Origin: Chitinophagaceae bacterium | GTDB lineage: Bacteria > Bacteroidota > Bacteroidia > Chitinophagales > Chitinophagaceae | Direction of reading: 5' to 3' | DNA: 64,000 nt | Assembly: GCA_016719815.1 (NCBI GenBank) | Contig: JADJYK010000005.1 | Coordinates: forward strand, 1 to 64,000 | In this document: piece by piece, positions 28,926 to 39,211 of the stretch | Position numbering within the stretch: position 1 is the first letter of the stretch | Layout of the letters: the number at the start of each line of letters is the position of its first letter | Notes under the pieces: model-generated | What the model was told of the DNA's origin: nothing | The model's database searches: none | The model's input: the letters and a program-made list of their open reading frames with translations, nothing else | Made by a program: the position numbers and the translations under genes

Positions 28926-30194
28926 ATGAGTGACTCTGTAAATAAAAGAATTCAGATAATTAACGTCGCCGTTTTTTGTACGATTTTACTGGCAGGGGGC
29001 ATAGCTTCACTGGCAATGAAACATAAAACCGTTTCTGAAATGGAAAACCGTAAGCTGGCACAATTCCCGGCGTATAGCGACAGCACTTTATGGAGTGGAA
29101 AATATTTCAGAAATATTGAAATGTATTATGCCGATAATTTTCCACTAAGAGATAAATGGATTAAAGCTTCGGCTTCTTTCAGAGATAAATTAGGCTTTCA
29201 GTCTTCAGAAATTAAAATGTACGACCCCACCAACGATGCTGAGGCCAATGAAAATGCAGATACAGTAAAAAATGAAACAACTAATGGGGGCCCTTTACCG
29301 GATGATGGGGCAACAGGGGAGGTAAAGAAAAGGGTGTTTGTGTTTAAAAACAGGGCTTTTGAAATGTTTGGCGGCGGCGAAGCAATGGGTAAATCGTATG
29401 CCAATGTTATTAATTCTTACAACAAGTTGCTAAGTCCGGCCATACAGGTGTATAACCTGATTATTCCTGTAGCCCTGGAGTTTGAGATAACTGAGAAGTA
29501 TGCAAAACTGCAAAAACCAAACAGGCCAGCTATAGAGAATATTTATAACAATGAAGATGCAAACATTAAAAAGGTGTGGGCTATTGATGAAATAAGAAAA
29601 CACCGGGGTGAATACATTTATTTCAATACAGACCATCACTGGACAAGCCTTGGTGCGTATTATGCATATAGGGCTTTTTGTCAGACGGCCGGGCTTACAC
29701 CTGTTTCATTGGATACGGTAGCCTCAAAAGTAAAGCCTGTATTTTTAGGATCATTATACAGGCTTACCCGTGATGCGGGGTTGCAAAAGAACCCGGACTC
29801 TGTACGTTATTACCTGTTCAGGGATTCGGTTAACTTTTTTATTGGCAGTAATAAAATTGGTTACTGGAATAAGTCAAAAATGTATGCCGAAGGAGCAACC
29901 GGCACCAATAGTTATTCTGTTTTTCTGCAGGGAGATTTGCCGGTCGTAAAAATGGAAACACTGCATAAAAACGGAAGAAAGATTGCTGTTGTAAAAGAAT
30001 CATATGGCAATGCATTTGCACCATTCCTGGTTAATAACTATGAAAAAGTAATTGTGGTGGATCAGCGATATTATACCGGAGATTTTATAGCTATGCTGAA
30101 AGCAGAAGGTATAAATGAGTTGTTATTCATCAATAACATTTTTGCAGCACACACGCCATTTCATATAGACAAAATTAAAGGGCTAAAGAGGTAA
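28926..30194 (+). CDS. DHHW/AlgX-like putative acetyltransferase, first copy
   Basis: 422 residues. An N-terminal membrane anchor (IINVAVFCTILLAGGIASLAM, about 11-31) is followed by a SGNH-hydrolase-like ALGX/DHHW domain: ENRKLAQFPAYS (the usual start), NFPLRDKWIKASASFRDKLG, a signature FNTDHHWTSLGAYYAYRAFC at about residue 233-250 with the DHHW motif, and VVKESYGNAFAPFLVNNYEKV near the end, which carries the catalytic Ser. Such proteins transfer acetyl groups delivered by MBOAT partners to exopolysaccharides. It starts 22 bases after the MBOAT gene. Confidence 0.88.
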   Translation: MSDSVNKRIQIINVAVFCTILLAGGIASLAMKHKTVSEMENRKLAQFPAYSDSTLWSGKYFRNIEMYYADNFPLRDKWIKASASFRDKLGFQSSEIKMYDPTNDAEANENADTVKNETTNGGPLPDDGATGEVKKRVFVFKNRAFEMFGGGEAMGKSYANVINSYNKLLSPAIQVYNLIIPVALEFEITEKYAKLQKPNRPAIENIYNNEDANIKKVWAIDEIRKHRGEYIYFNTDHHWTSLGAYYAYRAFCQTAGLTPVSLDTVASKVKPVFLGSLYRLTRDAGLQKNPDSVRYYLFRDSVNFFIGSNKIGYWNKSKMYAEGATGTNSYSVFLQGDLPVVKMETLHKNGRKIAVVKESYGNAFAPFLVNNYEKVIVVDQRYYTGDFIAMLKAEGINELLFINNIFAAHTPFHIDKIKGLKR

Positions 30195-30263
30195 ATGATT
30201 TTTCCATACTTTTTATGAAGAACAAAGTTTAAACCGTTACAGACCTAAAAATAAAACCGGAAC

Positions 30264-31307
30264 ATGCTACTTCGTACCCTTATACTGGCGGGCACAATTG
30301 TGTTTATATCCTGCCATAATTCATCGCAAAAGACAAAGGTTAATGTTGCCGATACTGCTTCTCTGACAACTACTGCAAAAGACATTACTGCTATCCCCGA
30401 CCGCATTCTGCCGGACGATGGACAGGAAGGAATAAGAAAGGGAGCTGTTTTCATCTTTAAAAAAAGGGGATTCGAATTGTTTAGCGGAGGTACGGCAATG
30501 GGGAAAAAGTATGCAGAGGCAATAAATATGTATAACCGTTTGAAAATTCCCGGCCTTAAGATATATAATCTTATTATTCCAAACGGTTTTGAATTTGAAG
30601 TAACGGAAAGGTATAAAAATCTGGCAAAGCCTGCAACCGAGGCGATTAACTCTATTTTTTCATCCGAGGATCCTGAAATAATAAAAGTGAATCCGGTGGA
30701 TGAAATAAGAAGGCACCGCAGCGAATATATTTATTTCAACACTGATCACCATTGGACAAGTCTCGGTGCTTATTATGCCTATCGTTCTTTTTGTAAAGCC
30801 GCCAGTCTCACGCCGGTTTCATTAGACAGTATTCCATATAAAGTAAGACCGGGATTTCTGGGTTTTTTTCATCGTATTACCCGGTCAGCTGTGTTAAAAA
30901 ACAATCCGGACTCAGTGAAATATTACCTGTTTCCTGATTCTGTAAATTTTTATATTGGCAGTAACACTATTGGCTACTGGTCAAAGTCGCATATGTATGC
31001 CGAAGATGTGCGGGGCGATAACAGTTATTCTGTTTTTCTGCAAGGAGATTTACCCATTTGTAAAATGGAAACGCAGCACAAAAACGGAAGAAAGATTGTG
31101 CTTGTGAAAGAATCGTATGGCAATGCTTTTGCCCCTTTTCTAATCAATAATTATGAAAAAGTAATTGTAGTAGACCAACGTTCCTACAAAGGAAATTTTA
31201 TTGCCATGCTAAAGGCCGAAGGCATTAATGAACTGCTTTTTATTAATAACATTTTTGCAGCACATACTCAGTTTCATATTGATGATATAAAAGGGTTGAA
31301 GAAATAA
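30264..31307 (+). CDS. DHHW-family protein, second copy (lipoprotein)
   Basis: 347 residues, a tandem paralogue of the preceding gene: FNTDHHWTSLGAYYAYRSFC, VKESYGNAFAPFLINNYEKVIVVDQR and AEGINELLFINNIFAAHT are almost identical between the two. It differs at the N-terminus, where the membrane anchor and ENRKLA segment are replaced by a short lipoprotein signal (LILAGTIVFISCHNSS, lipobox ISC). It keeps DHHW and the Ser motif, so it may be active. The two copies may act on different membranes or positions of the polymer. Confidence 0.85.
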   Translation: MLLRTLILAGTIVFISCHNSSQKTKVNVADTASLTTTAKDITAIPDRILPDDGQEGIRKGAVFIFKKRGFELFSGGTAMGKKYAEAINMYNRLKIPGLKIYNLIIPNGFEFEVTERYKNLAKPATEAINSIFSSEDPEIIKVNPVDEIRRHRSEYIYFNTDHHWTSLGAYYAYRSFCKAASLTPVSLDSIPYKVRPGFLGFFHRITRSAVLKNNPDSVKYYLFPDSVNFYIGSNTIGYWSKSHMYAEDVRGDNSYSVFLQGDLPICKMETQHKNGRKIVLVKESYGNAFAPFLINNYEKVIVVDQRSYKGNFIAMLKAEGINELLFINNIFAAHTQFHIDDIKGLKK

Positions 31308-31324
31308 AAGCCCGATGAGTGCTT

Positions 31325-31756
31325 TTACAGTTTCAGGTTTTTATGAACCCATGCCACTTTGGGTTTTAGCTCCCTGGTGTATTTATCGCCGGTGGCGTAT
31401 TTTACATATTTTAAAAAATGGTAGTAGTCTTGCTTGGGGTGTTTCGCTTTCCATTTTGTATAGCGTTTATCCTGCCATGATTTATAATAGGCAATACAAT
31501 CTTCGTCAGATGAAAATTTTTTGCATTTGTTTCCTTTAATATAAAAGCCGAAAAGGTTGTGATAGCGCAGGCAACAACTTCTGCATTTCAGCCACCCGGT
31601 TTCCTGTATGCTTTGCGCTATTACAAAATCAGGATGGCGGATGCCAGCGGTCTTTATCTTTTCATACAGCTCCTGAATCTTTTGTTTATTAGCCTGTTGG
31701 CTAAAAGCCATGCTGGATAATGCAAGCAGGACAATAGCAAGGAATAGTTTCTTCAT
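31325..31756 (-). CDS. Small exported glucosaminidase-domain protein
   Basis: 143 residues with a signal peptide (LFLAIVLLALSSMAFSQ). The domain is a glucosaminidase (endo-beta-N-acetylglucosaminidase, GH73-type): GIRHPDFVIAQSIQETGWLKC with a candidate catalytic Glu, YHNLFGFYIKGNKCKKFSS, SWQDKRYTKWKAK and YATGDKYTRELK. Four cysteines are clustered in the middle. It would cut peptidoglycan. It is convergent with the DHHW gene. Confidence 0.85.
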   Translation of the reverse strand: MKKLFLAIVLLALSSMAFSQQANKQKIQELYEKIKTAGIRHPDFVIAQSIQETGWLKCRSCCLRYHNLFGFYIKGNKCKKFSSDEDCIAYYKSWQDKRYTKWKAKHPKQDYYHFLKYVKYATGDKYTRELKPKVAWVHKNLKL

Positions 31757-31881
31757 GCGAACGGTTTAGTGCAAGAATAGTAACCAGTTGGGCAATGAGT
31801 TGCAGTAAATATACAAAAACCACCCCCTTTTCACAGAATCCATTACTTTGCAACAGTTTTAATTATTAATAGCAGATTAAG

Positions 31882-32577
31882 ATGACAAGCGAACTCAACA
31901 GGTTGCATGTGGCTTATGTGAACAAACCGGCAGAACAGCCATTGATTATCAGGTGGATTGCTAAAGGTATTTCGTATTTTTTTCATCCTGTTTTTGTGCC
32001 TGTGTATGTAATCTGGTTTTTGTTGTTTGTTCATCCTTCAATGTTTACAGGGTTTTCGCCATTTCAGAAAACAAGATTGCTGGTTATGGCATTTGTGTCA
32101 TTCACTTTTTTTCCACTGGTTACCGTTTTCTTGTTAAGGGCATTGAAGTTTATTGATTCTATTCTGTTAAAAACTCAAAAAGACAGAATTATACCGCTAA
32201 TTGCCTGTATGATTTGGTATTTCTGGATATGGTATGTGTGGAGCAATTTTGGCAAAACCAGGGATGTGGTGGATATACCAAGACCTGTAGTTCAATTTGC
32301 CTTTGCTACATTCTTTACTACTATCATCGCCTTAATGCTGAATATTAAAATGAAAGTAAGCCTGCACACCATTGCAACGGGAGTAATGCTTACATCAATG
32401 CTAATACTTGCGTATACAGAAGAATTGAATTTTGGCCTGTACCTTGCCATCGCTTTTCTTATCACTGGTCTTGTGGCTACCGCCAGGCTGATAGCATCTG
32501 ACCATACAACAATAGAAATTTATGCAGGTTTGGCAACAGGTGCTGTATCTATGCTAATTGCCTGGACGTTTGCTTAA
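31882..32577 (+). CDS. PAP2-related multi-pass membrane protein
   Basis: 231 residues, six predicted membrane helices. SLHTIATGVML (about residue 155) and ARLIASDHTTIEIYAGLATGAVSML (near the C-terminus) are reminiscent of the two histidine motifs of PAP2 phosphatases. The full KxxxxxxRP motif is not evident, so it may be an inactive or divergent member. It is followed 19 bases on by the PfkB gene. Confidence 0.6.
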   Translation: MTSELNRLHVAYVNKPAEQPLIIRWIAKGISYFFHPVFVPVYVIWFLLFVHPSMFTGFSPFQKTRLLVMAFVSFTFFPLVTVFLLRALKFIDSILLKTQKDRIIPLIACMIWYFWIWYVWSNFGKTRDVVDIPRPVVQFAFATFFTTIIALMLNIKMKVSLHTIATGVMLTSMLILAYTEELNFGLYLAIAFLITGLVATARLIASDHTTIEIYAGLATGAVSMLIAWTFA

Positions 32578-32596
32578 CATAAATGGAAAATAGTTT

Positions 32597-33499
32597 ATGG
32601 AACAGGTTCATAAAGTCGCAATAATTGGGGGCACTACCTATGACCATATTGTTTACCTTCCTTCATTTCCTGTTCCATCGCCACATACAATACATAAGGC
32701 TATATTTCACGAAACCACCGGTTCTACAGGTTTTGGAAAAGCATTAGCACTTACTAAACTGGGCATTGACAATACACTTTATTCTGTCGTCGGTGATGAT
32801 TACTATGGCAATAAGATAATGCAGAGTTTGAAAGACCAGGGAGTAAAAGCAATTTTTGATACAGACCCTGCCGGTACAGAACGACATATCAATATAATGG
32901 ATGTTAATGGTGGCAGAATATCCATTTTTGCCACACAGTCGTCTGAAAATATTGCACACAACTTTCCGGCAATAGAAAAATTGCTGGATGAGTCAACTGT
33001 TATTGTTCTGAATATTATTGCTTATTGCAGAAATCTGATTCTGCTGGTAAAGAAGTGTAATAAACCGGTGTGGACGGATTTGCATGACTATGACGGTACA
33101 AACAGTTATCATCAGGATTTTATTGATGCTTCTCAGTTTATTCATTTAAGTTCAGATAACCTGCCAAACTACAGGCCAGCAATGGAACGGTTTATTAAGG
33201 AGGGCAAAGAACTGGTGATATGCACTCATGGAAAACAGGGCGCATCATTGCTTACCAAAAATGGGGAGTGGCTTGAACAATCCATTGCCGAAGGCATATC
33301 AATAGTTGACAGCAACGGGGCCGGAGACAGTTTCTTCTCTGGCTTTTTATACGGCTATCTTAAAAGTTATTCGTTAAGAAAGTGCCTGCAATACGGTGCA
33401 GTATGTGGTGCTTATGCGGTTGCTTCTCCAACATTAGTTTACGAAGATTTATCTCCGGTTTTTTTGGAAGAAAAACGAATTGCACACTTTGGCAAGTAA
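32597..33499 (+). CDS. PfkB family sugar kinase
   Basis: 300 residues. The N-terminus has IIGGTTYDHIVYLPSFPVP, then GSTGFGKALALTKLGIDNTLYSVVGDDYYGNKIMQSL. The C-terminal signature SNGAGDSFFSGFLYGY (about residues 237-252) carries the catalytic Asp and anion hole. Ribokinase-fold enzymes phosphorylate sugars or nucleosides with ATP; the substrate is not readable. It ends 7 bases before the convergent response regulator. Confidence 0.88.
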   Translation: MEQVHKVAIIGGTTYDHIVYLPSFPVPSPHTIHKAIFHETTGSTGFGKALALTKLGIDNTLYSVVGDDYYGNKIMQSLKDQGVKAIFDTDPAGTERHINIMDVNGGRISIFATQSSENIAHNFPAIEKLLDESTVIVLNIIAYCRNLILLVKKCNKPVWTDLHDYDGTNSYHQDFIDASQFIHLSSDNLPNYRPAMERFIKEGKELVICTHGKQGASLLTKNGEWLEQSIAEGISIVDSNGAGDSFFSGFLYGYLKSYSLRKCLQYGAVCGAYAVASPTLVYEDLSPVFLEEKRIAHFGK

Positions 33500-33506
33500 A
33501 AAATTT

Positions 33507-34118
33507 TCAGATTAATTTCTGTTCAAAAGCCTTCTTTACCAGTACAGCAGTATTGCGGGCGCCTAACTTAAACAAAAGATTTTTCCGGTAGCTGTTTACG
33601 GTTTCCACACCCAAAAAGATTTTTTCGGCAATTTCCTGGTTAGTATTTCCTTCTGCTATCAGTTGAAGCAATTGCCGTTCACGGGGTGTAAGCCAGATGG
33701 CATTGTTGGCCTGTTTTTTCATCAGCAAGTCCACTTCATGGCAAAGGAAATTTTTTCCGGAAGCAACCACTTCAATACCTTCCAGCATTTCTTCGGCCAT
33801 TGCATTTTTTAAAATATAGCCTGAAGCGCCGCTTTCCATCATGCGGCGAACCATGGTGTATTCGCCATAACTGGTAAGGGCAAGAACTTTCAATGAAGGG
33901 TAAAGTGTTTTTAGTTCAGCACAAAGTGTTATTCCGTCTGTATCGGGCAGGTTAATATCCAAAAGCAAAACGTCAGGCAGATTTTCTCTCAGCAGGCGAT
34001 GACATTCATTTCCCGAATGAGCTACGGCAACGACTTTTGCAATTGGAGAATCGTTGATTATTTTTTTAAGACCTTCGGCCAGCAGGATATGGTCATCTGT
34101 AATCAGAACGTTTATCAT
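33507..34118 (-). CDS. NarL/LuxR-type response regulator
   Basis: 203 residues. Receiver domain: VLITDDHILLAEGL, phospho-acceptor Asp in VLLLDINLPDTDG (about residue 53), and the switch residues in ALTSYGE. C-terminal LuxR helix-turn-helix: LTPRERQLLQLIAEGNTNQEIAEKIFLGVETVNSYRKNLLFKLG. Its start overlaps the kinase stop by 4 bases (ATGA), so the two are translationally coupled. The target genes are unknown. Confidence 0.95.
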   Translation of the reverse strand: MINVLITDDHILLAEGLKKIINDSPIAKVVAVAHSGNECHRLLRENLPDVLLLDINLPDTDGITLCAELKTLYPSLKVLALTSYGEYTMVRRMMESGASGYILKNAMAEEMLEGIEVVASGKNFLCHEVDLLMKKQANNAIWLTPRERQLLQLIAEGNTNQEIAEKIFLGVETVNSYRKNLLFKLGARNTAVLVKKAFEQKLI

Positions 34119-36048
34119 GACGGAGTCGCTGTTTTGAATTCAACAATAATCTCTGTGCCTTGTCCAGGCTCAGAAAAAATATTCATGTTCCCGTTAAGTG
34201 CCGCCACCCGGCTTTTTGCATTCAGCAATCCATGTCCGTCAGTAATGAGATTTGGGTCAAAACCTTTTCCGTCATCCTGTACGGTAAGAGAAATAAGGTC
34301 GGGGTGCTGAACAATCTGTACGTTAATGTTCTTAGCTTCTGCATGGCGCATTGCATTATTGACCAACTCATGCGCAATTCTGTATAATATTATTTCCAGT
34401 TTTGAATCAATCCGGGCATCTTCTCCAAAATGGTGAAGTGTTGCATTGGGGATATTGCTCAGAAAATCCTGTAATGAAGCTTTTAACCCATAACGGGAAA
34501 GTGACTCTGGCATCATATTATGCGCAACACGGCGCAACTCTTTTGTGGAGGTTTCCAGCATATTCAGTGCCTGGTTAAAACGAAGTACGTCTTCGCCTTC
34601 CAGGTTTATCCTTTTTTCACATCGTGTAAGTTTAGTTTTATTGCAGACAGCATGCCGCCAAGGCCGTCGTGCAGGTCTCTTGCCAGCCTTGTTCGTTCTG
34701 CTGTTTCACCGTCCAGCACTGCTTGTGTGGCAATCAGTTTTTTCTCTTGTTCCAGTTGTGCCACTTTTTGTTCTGCAAGCATTTTTTTATGGTTTATGTT
34801 GTGCTGCCGTGAAATAAGAAGCAGTATAATGAGCAATGAGACAAGAGCACCTGCAACAGAAGTAATAATTGTGAGCCGTTTTGTATTTTCTAACGAATCA
34901 ATCCTGAGTTGTTGCTTTTCTGTTCCGTATTTCACTTCCAGTTCAGTGAGTGATTTTTGGTAGCTCTCTTTAATGCGCAAATCAATAAGCTGCTGGTATT
35001 TGTTGAAGAATTTTATTGCTTCGTCCGGCTTACTGGACAGGGTATTGGCTTTTACAAGGTTTTCCAGCATTGTTGTTTTTGTATCGGTATCAACAGAATC
35101 TGTCTGCAACGATTCGTTGGCATACCGGATAGCTGCATAATAATCTTTTTTGTAAAGTGCAATGCTGGATAAAGTGCCCAATGCGTTGCCGATATATCTT
35201 GATCCTCCAATTTCTTTTGCAAGGGCAAGTGATTGCCCGGCAAGTTCACTGGCTTTTGTCACATTGTTATTCTTCAGGTACAGGAGTGCGGCTTCCTTTT
35301 TTGCAACAGACTCAAAAAGTTTTTCGCCGGAGGCATGAAATGCTATGCCTGATTGCAGTGCATAGGCCATCGCTTTATCATTCTCTTGCCGTTGAGATGC
35401 AATTCTGCATAAACCCTGGTAGGCCTGTCCAAGACCGCTTGAGTCTTTTATTCCCGAGGCAACTTTTATTGCTTCATTATAGTATTTTTCTGCCTGGTTA
35501 AAGTTTTCAAGATACATATACGATGCGGCTATGCTGCCAAGGGTTTTTCGCATATTCACCTTGTCGTTATTTTTTTCAAACACAGGAAGAAGTTCAAAAA
35601 ATTGTTTTAGTGCTTCCTGGAAGTGATTTCTGCGGATATTAAGAGTTGCCACACCAAGGTTAACATAGGCAATAAGTCGTTCATCTTTTACTTTGTTGGC
35701 AAAAAACAGGGCTTTTTTTAAACTGTATGATGCTGAATCGTATTCGCCTTCGACCGTATAACAGGCACCAAGTGTACGGTAGAGATTTGCCAGCATAACA
35801 GAATTTTTTTGCTTTTCAGCAATAGCTATTCCTTGTAAGGCATACACTTTTGATTTGTTAAAGTCTGTAGTAACAAGTTCCCGGCCGAGGTTATTATACA
35901 CTTCCAGTTTCTCGCTTTCTGAAACCTTCTCAGCATTTAAAATACTATCTGTTGAAATGGGAGTTTGCTGTGCCCCGGCAAAGAAAAACCCTGATACTGT
36001 CAGCAAAACAATATTGAAAAGATAAATGAGGTGTGAATGCGTCTTCAC
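34115..36048 (-). CDS. TPR-containing sensor histidine kinase, HisKA_3 type (one frameshift)
   Basis: About 644 residues after adding one base in the T run (A6 on the coding strand) at about 34613-34618, giving HDVKKRINLEGEDVLRF. The start is uncertain; a GTG at 36048 opens a signal peptide (LIYLFNIVLLTVSGFFFAGAQ). Order: signal peptide, about seven TPR-like repeats in the periplasm (residues about 45-390), one membrane helix (ITSVAGALVSLLIILLLIS), a coiled-coil, phospho-acceptor His in RTRLARDLHDGLGGMLS, then HATPase_c (RIAHELVNNAMRHAEA, DDGKGFDP). It phosphorylates the overlapping regulator. The signal sensed by the TPR domain is unknown. Confidence 0.9.
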
Positions 36049-36266
36049 TTTAACTGGTTTATACCATTCATTTTTTCGGCGGTTATTAAGGATCGGCCAG
36101 GTACCGGAAGCTGTCAGTAACGGCATTCAAAATTACTGACAAAGTATCCTGCAAATCTATTTTAACATTATCTGTTGCAGAAACCCCCTTTTGGGGGTAA
36201 TTGAGCCGGAAAAGCCAAATTAGCTTTGATGTGTAAACGAAACAGGATAATACTAAACAATAAAAT

Positions 36267-37573
36267 ATGAAATGGCTGCAAGTATTACTGATGGTAGGGG
36301 TGTTCCTTTTTCTGTCTGCAGGAGTATCGGCACAGTTTGATGTTTTGAAAAAAATAAAAAACAAAACCAATCAGCGCATTGAAAGAAAGATTGATAAAAC
36401 AATTGACCAGGGGCTGGATTCTATGGAGAATGCCTCAAAGAAAAAACCGGCAGAAACGGAGCCACAAGAAAAACCTGCCGATAACTCCGGTAATCAGCAA
36501 AACAGTAAGCCGGATACTGTGGCACCAGAAGGACAGCAACAACCCGGACTGGAATCTTATTCTAAGTTTGATTTTATTCCCGGCGAAAAAATAGTCTTCT
36601 TTGATGATTTTAGCCAGGATGCGGTAGGCGATTTTCCGGCATTATGGAATACCAATGGCTCTGGCGAGGTGGTTAATACAAATCTGTTTCCGGGCAACTG
36701 GCTTAGCTTTTCACCCAAAAGTTATTCTGCACTTTGGACAGATAAGCTACTGCAACTACCCGAAAATTATACAATCGAGTTTGATATTATTCCTGCTAAG
36801 GGTAATGAAGGAAATGGAATGGGCGGTTACATGGTAAGGCTGATGCAAAGTATTAATGCAAACTCATGGGATGGTGGCGCTGTTCCCGGAAAGGCCGGTT
36901 TTGCATTCACAATGGAATATTATGGAACTCCCCGCTACCGCACATATTTACAAGGACATATTTTTGGTGAAGAAAACACAAATCTCGGCTTATCAGGCAG
37001 CAATGATGATGAATCTGTAAAACAAAACTAAATCATAAATATCATATATCTATCTGGGTACAAAAAACAAGACTCAGGTTTTACCAGGACGAAAAGAAAA
37101 TTTTTGATATACCTAAAGCATTTCCTTTGCCTGCCATCAAAATGGACAGATTGAGATTTGAAGGTGCAGCTATGGTAAGCAACATCCGCATTGCAGTGGG
37201 TGCGCCAGATATGCGTAACAAATTGATGACGGAAGGAAAGATTGTGAGCTATGGAATCTATTTTGATATAAATAAAGATGTGGTAAAACCACAATCTTAT
37301 GCCTCGCTGAAAGAAATCGCTAAAATACTTACTGATAATCCAGATGTGAGAATCAAAATTCTTGGACATACTGATGCAGACGGAAGTGATGCGTCAAACC
37401 TTGATTTATCTAAACGCCGGTCCGCTTCTGTAAAAAACGAACTGGTTAAAACATTTGGTATTGATGTGGCAAGAATGGAAACCGATGGTATAGGTGAGGC
37501 ACAGCCGGTAGCACCAAACGATACACCTTCAAACAAAGCCCTGAACCGAAGGGTGGAGTTTATTAAGCTATAA
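36267..37573 (+). CDS. OmpA-family outer-membrane-associated protein (one frameshift)
   Basis: 435 residues after adding a T at about 37032 (AACTAAAT to AACTTAAAT), giving VKQNLNHKYHISIWVQ. A signal peptide (LLMVGVFLFLSAGVSAQ), a charged coiled-coil/linker rich in Lys, Glu and Pro (residues about 25-95), a beta-sandwich domain (IVFFDDFSQDAVGDFPALW, YTIEFDIIPAKGN) and a C-terminal OmpA domain (YFDINKDVVKPQSYASLKEI, ILGHTDADGSDASNLDLSKRRSASV, LNRRVEFI). The OmpA part binds peptidoglycan. The middle domain may bind carbohydrate. It is divergent from the kinase. Confidence 0.88.
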
Positions 37574-37594
37574 TAACCATTAAACAATCCACAT

Positions 37595-37653
37595 GGGGGA
37601 ATAAAGGCTGCAGCTAGTGAGAATTTCCGTAACGCCTTCATTCCCCCTTTTTT
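37595..37653 (+). terminator. Intrinsic terminator after the OmpA-family gene
   Basis: Arms GGGGGAATAAAGGC (37595-37608) and GCCTTCATTCCCCC (37634-37647), 13 of 14 paired, followed by six T residues. It separates the OmpA gene from the lysine operon. Confidence 0.8.
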
Positions 37654-37957
37654 GAAAGACCTAAAAACCTAACATTAATCAGGTCTTTTCTCCATCTTCC
37701 TAAGACGAAAAGGAGCCTAATTGCCCACTTTTGCTGGCCCGGGCTGACTTATCTCATCTTTTTTCAAAAACCTGTAAGCCACCTTTGTATAGTTAAGAAA
37801 AACAGTTTTTTATGTTTTGTCTTTCCTATACATCCCAAAGAACAAAACGCAGATATTACCTGTCTGCCTGTTCTTTTGACTGCCTGTATTTTCCTCCAGG
37901 CTAAAACTTCTTTTGCCTGCTTAACTTCTTCTTTTTACACAATTAAATTTTGTTCGT
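37654..37957. other. Leader region of the lysine operon
   Basis: About 300 bases without a gene. It contains an inverted repeat AAAGACCT (37655-37662)/AGGTCTTT (37681-37688). I looked for a lysine riboswitch and see none of its conserved core. A CACCTTTGTATAG segment at about 37782-37794 is a weak promoter candidate. Confidence 0.4.
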
Positions 37958-38347
37958 ATGGATAAGGTATTAATCCGTTTACGCATGGGTTCGCATGATG
38001 CGCACTATGGCGGCAATCTGGTGGATGGCGCCAAAATGCTCCAGCTTTTTGGCGATGTGGCAACCGAACTGCTCATTCGCCATGATGGCGATGAAGGCCT
38101 GTTTAAGGCTTATGATATGGTAGAGTTTATGGCACCGGTTTATGCCGGCGATTACATTGAAGCTGAAGGGTACATCACCCATATCGGCAACACTTCCCGT
38201 AAAATGGCTTTTGAAGCCAGGAAAGTAGTGGTGCCAAGGCCTGATATATCGGACTCGGCTGCCGACTTTCTGGAAACACCTGTTGTGGTATGCAAAGCAA
38301 CGGGCACCTGTGTGGTGCCGGCTGCCTGTCAACGCAAACCGAAATAA
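37958..38347 (+). CDS. kal: 3-Aminobutyryl-CoA ammonia-lyase
   Basis: 129 residues, hot-dog fold. The sequence MGSHDAHYGGNLVDGAKMLQLFGDVATELLIRHDGDEGLF is strongly characteristic of Kal, with DMVEFMAPVYAGDYIEAEGYI following. It removes ammonia from L-3-aminobutyryl-CoA to give crotonyl-CoA in lysine fermentation. It is the first gene of the operon and 20 bases upstream of kce. Gene order kal-kce-kdd-kamA-kamB-kamC-kamD-kamE matches the lysine cluster I recall from Fusobacterium. Confidence 0.93.
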   Translation: MDKVLIRLRMGSHDAHYGGNLVDGAKMLQLFGDVATELLIRHDGDEGLFKAYDMVEFMAPVYAGDYIEAEGYITHIGNTSRKMAFEARKVVVPRPDISDSAADFLETPVVVCKATGTCVVPAACQRKPK

Positions 38348-38367
38348 ATCACTGAAAAAAATATGTT

Positions 38368-39194
38368 ATGGAAAAACTCATAATTACCGCCGCCATTTGC
38401 GGAGCCGAAGTAACGAAAGAACATAACCCCGCTGTTCCTTACACCATTGAAGAATGCGTAAGGGAGGCCACACTGGCTTATAATGCCGGTGCCAGCATCA
38501 TTCACCTGCATGTGCGGCATGATGATGGCACACCCACACAGGATAAAGAACGTTTCCGTGTGGTGATTGAAGCTATCAAAAAGTAATTCCCAATGCCATT
38601 ATTCAGCCTTCAACCGGCGGTGCCGTGGGGATGAGTAATGACGAACGGTTGCAGCCAACCGAACTGCTTCCTGAAATGGCAACGCTTGATTGTGGTACAC
38701 TCAACTTTGGAGGTGATGATATTTTCACCAATACAGAAAACACCATCAAATACTTTGGTCAGCGTATGATTGAACTGGGCATTAAACCCGAACTGGAGGT
38801 GTTTGACAAGAGCATGATTGATATGGCGCTGCGGCTTTATAAAAAAGGGTTCATACAAAGTCCGATGCACTTCGACCTGGTGATGGGTGTTAACGGTGGA
38901 ATTGCCGGTGAACTGCGTGATTTTGTGTTTATGCGCCACAGCCTTCCTGCCGAAGCAACCTATACCGTTGCAGGTATTGGCCGCTATGAGTTTCCGCTGG
39001 CAATGGCAGCCATTATTGATGGCGGGCATGTGAGAGGGGGGCTTGAAGACAATACGTATATATCAAAAGGAGTGCTGGCTAAATCGAACGGTGAAATGGT
39101 TGAAAAGGTTGTTCGCATGGCAAAGGAACTGGGCCGTGAAATTGCTAATCCAACTGAAGCAAGAAAAATTTTGGGATTGAAACCGCTTATTTGA
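38368..39194 (+). CDS. kce: 3-Keto-5-aminohexanoate cleavage enzyme (one frameshift)
   Basis: 275 residues, normal for the BKACE (DUF849) family, after adding one A to the run at about 38578-38582, giving EAIKKVIPNAIIQPSTGG. Landmarks: IITAAICGAEVTKEHNPAVPYT, ASIIHLHVRHDDGTPTQD (zinc-binding His pair), EVFDKSMIDMALRL, SPMHFDLVMGVNGGI and GGHVRGGLEDN. The enzyme condenses 3-keto-5-aminohexanoate with acetyl-CoA to give 3-aminobutyryl-CoA and acetoacetate. It lies between kal and kdd, which use its product and make its substrate. Confidence 0.93.
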
Positions 39195-39211
39195 TTTTCA
39201 AAAAATGAACA

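Noticed and set aside
37654..37957. Lysine riboswitch upstream of the kal-kam operon
   Set aside because: The conserved L-box core is not present and the only stem is an 8-bp repeat.
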